From: Owenia fusiformis
Taxonomy: Eukaryota; Annelida; Polychaeta; Sabellida; Oweniidae
Direction: 5' to 3'
Length of the DNA: 60,000 nt
Assembly (NCBI GenBank): GCA_903813345.2
Contig: CAIIXF020000012.1
Coordinates: 19,849,520-19,909,519, forward strand
Part shown: positions 41,301-53,300 of the stretch, piece after piece
Position numbering within the stretch: the stretch's first letter is position 1
Layout: every line of letters begins with the position of its first letter
Position numbers and translations under genes: made by a program
Notes under the pieces: model-generated
Told to the model about the DNA's origin: nothing
The model's database searches: none
What the model saw: only the letters and a program-made list of their open reading frames with translations

Positions 41301-44300
41301 CATCTCCACATTTTATGTCTCTAAACAAACACAGCATTAATCAGTAATGCAAATTAGATGAAAAATAATAAAAGCATATATCTAGAAAAATAAACACTTT
41401 ACTTTTTCTGAATTAATTGTTAATTAAATGCTATAAATAATTAGATGAAGCTGTTTTCCTTGTATGTGTTCATATCATATTGGTATATTGAAGGGATACA
41501 ATTATTAAAAGGTTCATTCTAACCATTCCTATAATATAACATGCTGTTTCCTGTGAAAATATTAATTAAGAATGATGTATGATACGTATTATTTTTTGAG
41601 ATTTCAATTTGGTGGAGTAGAGCTTTATCCCAATTTCTTAAAAAATGACAACCATAGCACATTGGTATAAAATGGTAATTTATCCAGCCAACAAAAACAG
41701 GATGCATCAAATATGTTAATTTTTCCCTTTTTATCATTTTCAAGTTTCGAAGAAAACCCCCAATGTAGTTTTTTATATATCTTATATTGTTCCTCGAATT
41801 AGATCCTTTTATGGTCATGTAATATATTTTTTATTATGACCTGATTGATTCACAAAAGAAAGAAATACAGGACAGTACAAAAAGAACATATTTTGTTATT
41901 TCTACAAACATCTTTTTTATAGTTTATAGTTCATTGAATATAAGATGATCTAACTGATTAATGTTCAACAGTTGGGATAGAGAATTCTACTAAATTATGT
42001 CAATACTTGGAAAAACCAACTATTAGTGAAGTCGTTGTATTCTAGATGGTTATACAACAATGAGAAAACCACATCTATAGGTCTCAGTCTTCATGGTGAA
42101 ACCACACTCAATAAATAAATAATAAAAGTCACAGTAACTCCATGTAGCCTACTTCTAAAACTTTTATTATTTGTTGACAATGAATGTGGTTTCTGCTCTG
42201 TTTTCTTGAATTGGTCTTCTTGCAATGTAAGACCCAAGCTATGTATGCACATAATGATGCAAAATCACCTGACCTATTAGTTCAATGCTACCTGCATTTG
42301 TTTTACTATTGATTATAATTTAGGTTAAGGATGAGCTGTAGAATAACTAAGTTAGTTACGTTTTAGGAGGAGGGGTAAATAATGGTTTCGTCAGCAAATT
42401 ATGGTATTTTTCTAATATCTGCGATTACAATATCTGAAAAACAAATCAACAATTTAAAATGTTGCTAGAACAAGGGAGGCTGGGGTCAAAGATAACAAAA
42501 TTAACATAACTACATAATGTACCGATAATTTGACACAATCTCTTACTAGGTTATGAAGCCATTATATCATGTTGTGTCTTTTGCTGAAGTATTGATTTAA
42601 TATGTTTCATGAATAAATTTAAAAATATTTCCAAAAATTGCCTAATTCTTAATTCTTTCAAATTATTATTACTTAATCTTACTAAAAGTATAATTTCAAC
42701 ATTTTAGTCCACATAAAAACAAATTTGAGTTGCCACAACTAATATTCTAAGGCTGACTCTTATTATATTTTTTGAATCATAATGAATTAATACCCAAAAT
42801 ACTTATATCAACTTGTGATTTAATATTGAACATTATTCTCTGGACAACCCAGAGTGACGAGATTTTTTATCAGCTAAGAAATGAAGTTTTTAAAATGTGT
42901 AGAAATGATCCCTGCCAACTAATTTCACTAAATTGAGCATCACCTTTTGTATATGCATGTAGTACAATGTCAAAAGCTGGCAAAAATGAAAAATACTGTG
43001 GTTTCAAACCAATTTTAGAACCTGGGATTTAAGAAGTTAAAGAAATTGAATGAAAAAAGACAAATGAGTTAAGTGAATCTGATTAAATTACACAAAGAAA
43101 TAATGCTAAACAAACCAAACAATGTCAGACAATCCATCAATGTATCACGCTAAACCACACAAAGTCAACCATCACCAACAGTTGACATTGTGCACAGAGG
43201 GCCTTCATAAGGGTCTTATCAAACAAATATATTTTTTATTTATTTTTTGATTACAGGTAAACAAAAGAACTGGGAATAAAAAAAGCTGTAAACAAACAAA
43301 CAAACAAATAAACAAATCTGTAACACAAGACAACCCCTATTGGTAAAACGACCAGCAGAACTAGAACTGTCAATCATTATAATAGACAGAATCAGATTTC
43401 AGCTATAATTTATTCCCTGGAATCATCAGCCTGAAACTTTATATACCCTCATTCATAATGGAGTATTCCTTTCACCGATTTGCTTCCGATTCAAGCAAAA
43501 TGATGACATCACCCTCGTGTCACGAACTAGGGATACCAAGCCAGGATGGCCCACATCAAGATGATGAGTCGGGTAATTACGATCCACATAACCCAAACAG
43601 TCCTTTCTCGACACAGTGCCAGATCCCACTACCAGCACCCTATGGGAATTTCGACTATACATTTGAGCCTGCTTTTATAAGAAAACGTAATGAAAGAGAG
43701 CGTGAAAGAGTCCGTTGCGTGAATGAAGGATACGCCAGACTCCGAGACCACATTCCAATTGAAAATAAAGAGAAACGGATAAGTAAAGTTGAGACACTAC
43801 GAGCTGCTATAACATACATCCAACACCTACAGGACCTTCTCATCCATGAACCATGCGAGAATAACAATATAAGAAGGAAAAGAAAAATTGGAAGCTCAGA
43901 CAATTGTGAAAAGGAATGTCACGAAGGTGATTATTCTAACACAGCAAACACTACAAGCAGACGAAAAGTTATGAAGAGGGCAACAAAGAAATAAACATAC
44001 TGAAGGACACAAATATTGTACCTGCAGTTATCTTCCCAGTTTTTTTGCCAATGAATCTTTCTATAGATCCTTTTTCAATATTTCAAACATTTTAAGAGAT
44101 GCAGCTTAAATTTGTTAAAGGATTGGTATCAACATGGAGAACTGAATTCAACAAAGTTTTTCTCTTAAACCAATTATTTAAAACATTCTGTAAAATAAAA
44201 AAAACAGTCCTTTATGTAATGTTGACTGATTGACAATAATCTAATGTGAAAATAATTTATATATATTTTATATAACTGTTTTTGTTAACATTTTTTGTTT

Positions 44301-47300
44301 TTTAGTGCAATTGTTTTTTGTTCCTTTTTACCATTTCTTGAGAATGAAATAAAATATCTTTCCGAAGCTTGTTTGAACAAAATAGCATACACAACATTTT
44401 CTTAGACGTCCTAATATTATAGTTGTACAAAGGAAATTTTGGTTGATTTAACAAAAAGTATTCAAAAAATTAAAACAAAAAAAACTGCAATAGATAAAAA
44501 CTATGATAAACCTTTAATTCAATAAACAAGATACTTTTTTTAAATCAACCAAACTTTCCTTTGTATAATTACAATATTGAGAGACATGTCATTTTGTTCC
44601 AATGAGGTTCGGATAGATGTTTCATTTCATTCCAAACATATGATACCAAGAACAAAAGAAGTGTCCGATGTGTTTGATAAAACAATATAGAGAAAAGAAT
44701 ATATATATATCTATTTCAAATTATATTGTTATCATTCAAAAGATGACCATTAAATTGACAATATGTAAAATTTTCAGAATTTTTTGATGACTGGTTTAAG
44801 AGAAACGTGTGTTGAAAAAGTTCGCAATATCGATACCCATCCTTTCAATGATTATGATGGTTGCTCCAATGTTTAAAAGATGGCTGAGTACATGCAAATG
44901 AAGTTGGTATAATATTCAAAATAATACACTCTACAATACAACATTATAAGGGCCTAAACGAAAGTTTTACCTGTTAGAAGACTAAGTATAGCTGTGAGAA
45001 GCTAAGTCAGATTCTAGTAGACCTTTCCAATAAACCCTGACCCCTATTGTTGAACCAGGGAGTCTCAATGGCTAGATTTATGATGTCATGAGATGCCTCT
45101 AACCCTTTCACATTATCCCAAAAGAGACACCTCCCACCCTCTGACATATCCCATAATCTCCCATAAAGATGCCTCTCGACATCTGACATCCCATAGTCTC
45201 CCAAAAGGGACACATCCCACCATCTCACATATCCCATAGTCTCCCAAATGGAGAACCTTTTAAGCACACATAATGACTAACAAGGTATATCAATTGAATA
45301 ATATTCCATAACAATATAGCTTCATGAACATGTATTAAAGTTCATCATTCTATTAAACGTTCACAAAATTATTTACGAGTACTGTAGCTTTTTTACAATA
45401 AAGTGCAATTACATGTACATATTTTATTTGCTTTGGTGCAATACATATTAATAACATTCAGCTTCACAAATTTATTTTAAAGAAGAACATTATATTATAA
45501 TTTATTATTCTATTTTAAGGATATTTGTCTCTGTAAAAAAATATGTTTATAAAATATGTGTATATACTGGCCTATTGAGCCACATGTATATAATAAAGTT
45601 AAATGTGCAGAGAAAATAATATATTTTGTTGATGTTATAACATTTGAATTGTGAAATTAGACTGGCTTTACTGATTCCATATAATTCTTCACATATTTCA
45701 CATAACTTCTCACTTATTCCCAATAAACATATAATTTCTCGCTTATTCCCCATAACCACATAATTTCTCGCTTATTCTCCATAACCACATAATTTCTCAC
45801 TTATTCCCCATAACCACATAATTTCTCACTTATTCCCCATAACCACATAATTTCTCACTTATTCCCCATAACCACATAATTTCTCACTTGTTCAACATCA
45901 TTTCTATGTCAACCAGAAAACAAACTCCAGAGGGTATAGCAAGGGAACATTTTTTTATAATATTATATTTCAGGATAATATGCCATATTTAGATAGATCT
46001 TCTAATTATTGAGAATTCCCAAACAAAGTAACTGTTTTGACCTTTCTTAAGCAAGATAAATAAATGCTAGAATGAAAAATACATTAAAACTATTCACCAA
46101 TATACATATTTCCACCAAATTTGAAGAAAATCTGTCAACTCGATCTATTATTTGAGTTATTTTCTGAAGAGATGCACTGATGGACAGAGGATTTCACCAT
46201 ATCTGGTTCATTGGGATAATAAGTTAATATCCTATTTCCCCCAAAGACTCCCACCCATTTTCATGTATATGTCGTTGGCTTGTTGTTCTTTTGTTGGCTT
46301 CTAGAGAAGCATCTTGGCCAGATAATTCACATGCCATGTCATTGATCTAATATTCCCTTTATAACTTAAGTGTGACTTAACCCCCATTGGCTGGAATTAC
46401 ACCAGAAAAAACGCTAAATCGCCATCCTGATTACACCAACAATTCTAAAGCGCTTTAGGAATTTTATTTTGGAATTACACCTGTCATTTCTAAAATGCCT
46501 TTCGTGCACTTTTAACGATGTAGATATGGAGAATATCCAGCAAATGTGTATATGTACAATAAATGCATCCAAGAGAAAACGTAACCGAAACTTTTGCCAG
46601 TGATGTGAACTAACTTTCAATTTTTGTGATATGATTTGTTGACCTTTTGCATTTTTTGGCTCCCATCCATCATTTCCTGTATTTTTTCGGGGTGGCCCAA
46701 ATGTAAAGCATTGGAAATACGTCTTATTTCGCTTAGGGCAAATGGTAAAAATCCGGTTAAGGCGTTTTACAAAAATGCATGGTGTAATTCCAGCAATTGT
46801 GTCAGATGGTAATGTGGCAGACTTACAGTGTTCCATTAAGCCTCCGGATCCTCTATCTACTTTTGGGGGATATGTTTAAGGTGGGGGGAGGGCAAAGTAC
46901 TTAGCAAGACTAGCAGCCTAATTTCTGTGTTTTTACCATTTCCATATGTTTTATTCATGAACAACATCTTCATAATAAACAAACAGTTTCATAATGCAAA
47001 AATAGCATGAAAACTAAACATGAAGCCAGCAAAATTTTTATAGAAATGCAAGATAACAAGACATCAGACGTTACCATCCTCCTAAGCAGGTATCCAGAAT
47101 CCATACCTCCTTCTTCCCCCTGCTATAATCAATTTGGAAGCACCCGATTAAACTGAATCATGTGATCTAATTATGTACAATGACTTATACATGATTTCTG
47201 TCGCAGTAATGCGACAGCCAATCAGATTGCAAGTTCTTAATCGGGGAAATGCTAACTGCTTATTGCAGGGGGTAAAAAGAAAGAATATATTCTGGATTTT

Positions 47301-50300
47301 GAAGCCCTGTGATCGGAGGATGGATGTTACATTCAGATAAACATAAAAATTGTAAAACAAAATCATGAAAGTATTTTTCATGTCAGGTATAATAATAATA
47401 CGTATATGACTGACATTTACAGCTATTGTGTTTTATGAAAGAGCAAAAGTTTGTTCAGCATCTCGCATCCTGTATTCATTATGTTTGTCAGCTTATTGAC
47501 TCAGCTAACCATATCGTTGTAATTTCAATTCCACCTGTAGCTTGTTCATACTCAGCTCTATATGCAACTTGCATTATATCCATAATGGAAAGTTACTAAT
47601 AAAGCGGAGCAAAATTACAATTTGTAATTACATGCACATATTTTTTAACTCTTAACTGTCGAGACCTCCTGATTTGATTTACATGGTCCATTGACGAGGA
47701 CATTTGACGCAGGAGGGGGAGTTAAAAACAGTGGCTTCAGCAACATGTCTTAATGGTGACATGAAAATTCAAAATTGTGTACAAAATGTTCTTTATATAT
47801 TAGAGTAGCCGAGACAACACAAGTCCCAAGTCTGTATATTTACTCTCATTTCTTCTTCAGAGTTAAGTCACCACATTTTGCATACATATTCCGAGATATC
47901 CTAACATTGAATTTTATTGGTTTTAATCATAATTTATTAGTTAAAAATAGGGAAACATTTGATTTTGATAGGCCTATAACCAAAATTTGCCATTTTGTGC
48001 AACAAATGCAACATTTTGACGTAGTTAATAAAAGTCTCTTCTTTTGTGTAATAACTCCAAAATGACCAAATCATTTATCATTCAGCTCAAAATTTCTGAG
48101 AAAAATATTATGCAGAAATATATTTTAAATAAAACAGGGTCAATAACGACCCCTGAAGATGCCTGCATTATTTGGCATTTTCAATGGATGGAAATGGATG
48201 GGGTAGGGTAGTGGCATACCTTTTTGAGCTCATTCCATTTTAATCTAATGAATGATGACATATTTTATTTGGTATCATCTTAAAGCTTGTAAAGTGTGCC
48301 TCAATTTGGTACCCATATTATGATTTCAGACGATATATTATGACATCACAGTGTTACCAAACAACCTTATATGGAAAAAGAAGCACCAAAATGCAGCAAA
48401 ATAATGGTGTGACTCCAACATAATATGATAATTCACTACTTGCCACAATCAATGAATGCAAATCTCATTGAGGTACACTTCCAATGCACGATCTGATGTC
48501 TGGTAAAAAATAACTAGGATGATAGTTATTGTGAATAAGATTAGAGACACCATATTGTTTCTGTCATTTATAACTTGGATTTTTATGTCACCACCAAAAA
48601 CACTGGGGAGTATCGTGATGCAACAACACCGTGTTGTTGCATCAAGATGGCCAGACTTCCGGTGATAGATTTTCGTACGATATTTTGTTTCCCCAATTAA
48701 ACCCATTTCTAGGACGAGTTGCTCAATAACCATACACGTGCAGTTAGCGAACGATCTATATTTAAAGAAACTGTCATTAGTATACATGTACCATCACCAA
48801 GAAGCAATAAGTTCACGGTTTTAGTTCCTCACTATTGATGCAACAACACCAAACCGAAGATGCAACAACACTCCTCTAGATTTGAGCAATGATGCAGCAA
48901 CACCAATTAATAGTATAATTTCAGAAGACCATAAATCTCGAGAGGAACAGATTTTTAAATGCTACTATAGCAATACCGTTACCAATTAGCCTACCCATAT
49001 TTGCGTTCTTCTCAAGGCATTCAAAATACACGTCCTGTGGGCGAAGATCTTTTATATGTATTTTCAAAAATTTATACTTTTACATATTATAATGTACTAG
49101 ACGTTATTCTATAACATAGTTCAATCGCCTTTAACATGGCAAGCTTTAGTAACCCAATCTATTTTCATAAACCACTGTTCCATAGCTTGATGGCCCTGAC
49201 TCCAGTTAGTATCATTCAAAATGGTGGACAAACATCTTTCGTTCTCGGTAAACATGATGAGCTATTGGATATTATCATGATATTATCTGTCATCCATCTG
49301 TGGAACAGTGATAAACTAGTAGATGTACAGGGGCGGATCTGGGAACCAACAAGGGGGGGGGCAAATTTCAGGTCAGAGAAAAACACGTCCGCGCTTGCTG
49401 GGAAAAAAATTTTGGGCCCCTAAAACCCAAAAGTGGGCCCAAATTTTGAAATTTAGAGGCCCATTTTCTTCAAAATTTGGCCTGAAATTAACAAATAAGG
49501 CCTTAAAAGGCCCATTAATGATCAAAAAGGCCCACTTTTTGGGGCCTGAAGGCCTTTTTTGGCCAAAAATCTTTTAAGGGCCCAATTTTTTTTCTGGGCC
49601 CACCAAAGGGGGGGGGGGCGGGCCCCCAGGCCCCCCCCCCCTAATCCGCCAGTGATGTACGTTACCACTGTTTATCAAATTATAACTAAAACAGTTTAAC
49701 TGTGACATTCGTGAGCTGATGTTGATGGGATGATTGCTTCATCTATGATATAATATGACATGATTCTTTATTTCCTACAATTTGGAGAGCCAACGTGTAA
49801 AAACGTCTAATTGACTTTATTAGAGAGGCCGTTTAGTTACACGTTTAATGGAAATCTTGCACGACGCACATGTAGAATTATTGCTCTCTTTGGATTCCTT
49901 CTCTCCGACTGAGTAAAAAGGTAAACAAAAGTGATAAGATTTAGGGCCCAAAAAGGTAAATTGATAGGGGTACAGTTATCCCAGATATCCCGGGCCCTCG
50001 GGAAATATCATATTGTCTCTCGAAATAAAACCAATATTGAGTCCCTCTCAGTAAATAACTTTTATATAATAGCATTGTATAACTGCAATATCATTAAACC
50101 AACACTCATCCTATACAACTCTTGAGAACGATGTACAACTCCTGGATAGCGTAAACTCCTGAGCAGCGTATACAACTCTTCAACTTGATATATGACATCA
50201 TACTTTGGGTGGGATAACAAAGGATATACAATATACAATTGTAGACCCCTCTTGAGGTCAACTGGCAAAATTGTATACCGATACTGTAAATGTTGAAAGT

Positions 50301-53300
50301 ACTGTTGATCACTGAGACCAGATGTCGAGGACACTTTTGCCAGTTGACCGAAAAGAGAGGTTAACAATTGTTCTGTTAGTCCAAATAATATAATAATTGG
50401 ACGAATATATAATCGAATATCACGTGAACATATTTGATAAGTAAAGGTATCATATTTTAGCAAAAAATCCCCAAACCGTCGAATGCTTGTAATTTTTTAC
50501 ACAACTTATTTTTTCAAAATTAAAAAAATTTCAACATTAAAAAAAACAATTTTTCAAAAATAGGGGTCAACAGTACCTAGTAGTGGTCAACAGTTTACAA
50601 TTGTTGACCTCCCCAGAGGCCAACCGGCAAAATTGTATACCGAGACTGTAAACCGAAAAATACTGTTGACAGAGACCGAAGGTCGAGGTATATGATTTTG
50701 ACGGTTGATCGAATGGAGAGGTCTACTATTGTTTTGTTAGTCCGAGTAAACTAATAATACACATATAGACGACGATCATCAATCGGCATGGCTTCATTTC
50801 ACAACCTTTTCTCCGAACCACGTTAGCAATATTTTTTTAGAAAATATGGAGACAGTGCAAGAAGCTTAACTCTGTATTTGGCACATCACGGCGTACTCGT
50901 TAGTGAATTAATGTTAATTTTAAGTTTCTATTTGTATTTTTGCTATACTTGTCGCCTAGTAAAGTCATTTTCATCAACACTTACAAAATGTCCGTCTTCC
51001 ATGATTTTTTGTGACGTCATGAAACTTTTTTCAGAAGTAGCGGTCAACAGTACCTAGTAGCGGTCAACAGTGAACAAATAGTGACTGCCATTGAGGGAAA
51101 TAGTGCAAAATATTTTCCTCAAGGGAATATCCTGTCCACTGACATGTTCCCGAGGCTGCAGGCCGAGGGAACAAGTCAGTGGACAGGATATTCCCGAGAG
51201 GAAAATTTTTACACTATTTCCCGAAAATGTGGCAGTCACTATTTGTTTTATTATATACCTGATAAAGTGATAAGTACTCTGTAAACAAAAACAAAATTGA
51301 GAAGTCTTTTCATTTCAATATCAAATGTTCACAGGTTCTTATTGGCATTTAAAGGCATTTTACCTTTCAACTCCTATAATCTCAGATTTGGGGGAAGATA
51401 AAATGTACTATTGACTGGTCACATGACCTAACTGGTGATTAGTACAATTCATCTTCCCTGAAAGCAGGGATTTAGGACTTTCCAGGGAATTTGTTCATCT
51501 ATTCCATGTCATGTGACCATGAATAAGCCAATGAGCATCTAGAATACATTTGAGGTATATAATAATACATAATTTTGACCGCTAATCACCCAATCAGAAT
51601 CGAGTATTTCAGTTGAGGTACTAACAATACATTTTGTTGCCCGCTCATCAACCAATCAGAATTGAGTATTTCAATTGAGGTACTAACAACACAAAATGAC
51701 TGATATCTGTTGTCTTTCCAAAATTATATTAGTTATTTGTAAGCAATTTCCATACGGTAAATCAAGGGCATTTAATTTAGAAAATGTATAATCTTTATTT
51801 TTCAGATACAATATCAATGAGATTGCCTCCCGAGGATTCTGTACTTTATTTAGTTTGCCTTGTATATCCTTTTAACTTTGATATAGACAAAGAAACCAAA
51901 CAAAATACGTTTCGTCCATGGACCACTGACTCACGCGTTTTATTCATGTCCCGACCTACACCTGTAAACAGAACATAAAACAGTTTCTCTTGTTGTTCAA
52001 TGATACATTATATTGGCGTTTTTGCATCAGCACATTGGTGTTGTTGCATCATCGATAAGAAACAGAGTGGTGTTGTTGCATCAATAGTGAGGAATTAAAA
52101 CCACGAATTTATCGCTTCTTGATGATGCTACATGTATACCAATGACAGTTTTTTAAAATATAGATCATGTGCTAACTGCATGTGTATGATTATTGAGCAA
52201 CTCGTCCTAGAAATGGGTGTAAATTGGGAAAACAAAACATCGTACGAAAATCTATCACCGGAAGTCTGGCCATCTTGATGCAACAACACGGTGTTGTTGC
52301 ATCACGATACCCCCCAGTGAAAAAGTAGTGACATATTGTTCATGGTCTCTGTGTTTTTTTTGTAGTGCAGTTGGCGATTGGCAGTTGGCGTCTGTAGCAA
52401 ATTCCAATAACTTAACAAATACTGTTTAAACTGACTTCAGTTTTTCAAAATCATCTACAAGTTTTTTGAAGTTCAAATCTGACTTTTAGACTTAACCTTC
52501 ATTGACCTTCTCAAGGTCAAAAACGGTCTTTTTTCAACTTGCTAAAATTGACCAAATTTCTTTTTCAAAATCATCTACAAGTTATCAGAAGTTCAAATCT
52601 GACTATAGATTTGACCTTCAATGACATTCTCAAGGTTAAAAAAATAAACTTGTTTCAAATTTACCAATTTTTTTCAAAATCATCTTCAGGTTCTCAGAAG
52701 TTCAAATCTGACTTTAGATTTGAGATGTCACCTTCAATGACCTCGCTCAGGTTCAAAAAGGTATTTTTTCAACTTGCTTCAAACTGACCAATTTTTTATT
52801 AAATCTCTACAAGTTCTTAGAAATTCAAATCTGACTTGAACTAATTAATTGAACTAATAATAATGTGATGTTATTTATTACGTCAAAATGTTGCATCTGT
52901 TGCACAAAATGGAAAATTTTGATTCTACACCAATCAAAATCAAATGATTCCCTATATTTAACAAATAAATTATAATCAAAACCAATAAAATTCTATGTTA
53001 GGATTTCTAAAAAAAACTCTTAAAAGTGAAGAAATGAGAGTAAATATATAGACTTGGAACTTGTTCTGCCCCGGCTACTATTAAAATTCACTGTATTCTG
53101 TTCAGTATTATGATTACACAACAATCAAATAATATACCTCATCTACATACTATTAATAGGTCAGAGATAAGAGATACAATTGCTAATAGACATGCCCACA
53201 ATGACATGGCAGTTTCTAAGGGGTAGCTCCTGCAGAGTCCCTGACCATAGTTTCATTTACTTCTTATTGAAATTTCTGTTCTATTTCCCCTCATCATTTA

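Larger units (their letters stand above)
47800..53088. mobile_element. ~5.3 kb composite fold-back element with nested repeats
   Basis: The outer arms (about 47,800-48,065 and 52,860-53,088) are inverted copies. Examples are GTAGCCGAGACAACACAAGT against ACTTGTTCTGCCCCGGCTAC, and 'tatatttactctcatttctt' against its complement. A second inverted pair lies inside (about 48,600-48,860 and 52,010-52,320), carrying GATGCAACAACAC motifs. The right arm also contains the 122 bp repeat family (52,436-52,850, inverted relative to the window start). No transposase frame was recognised. It may be several elements nested in each other. Confidence 0.65.

Noticed and set aside
46414-46836. 140-codon minus-strand open frame
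   Set aside because: It coincides with a 403 bp MITE and shows no recognisable domain.
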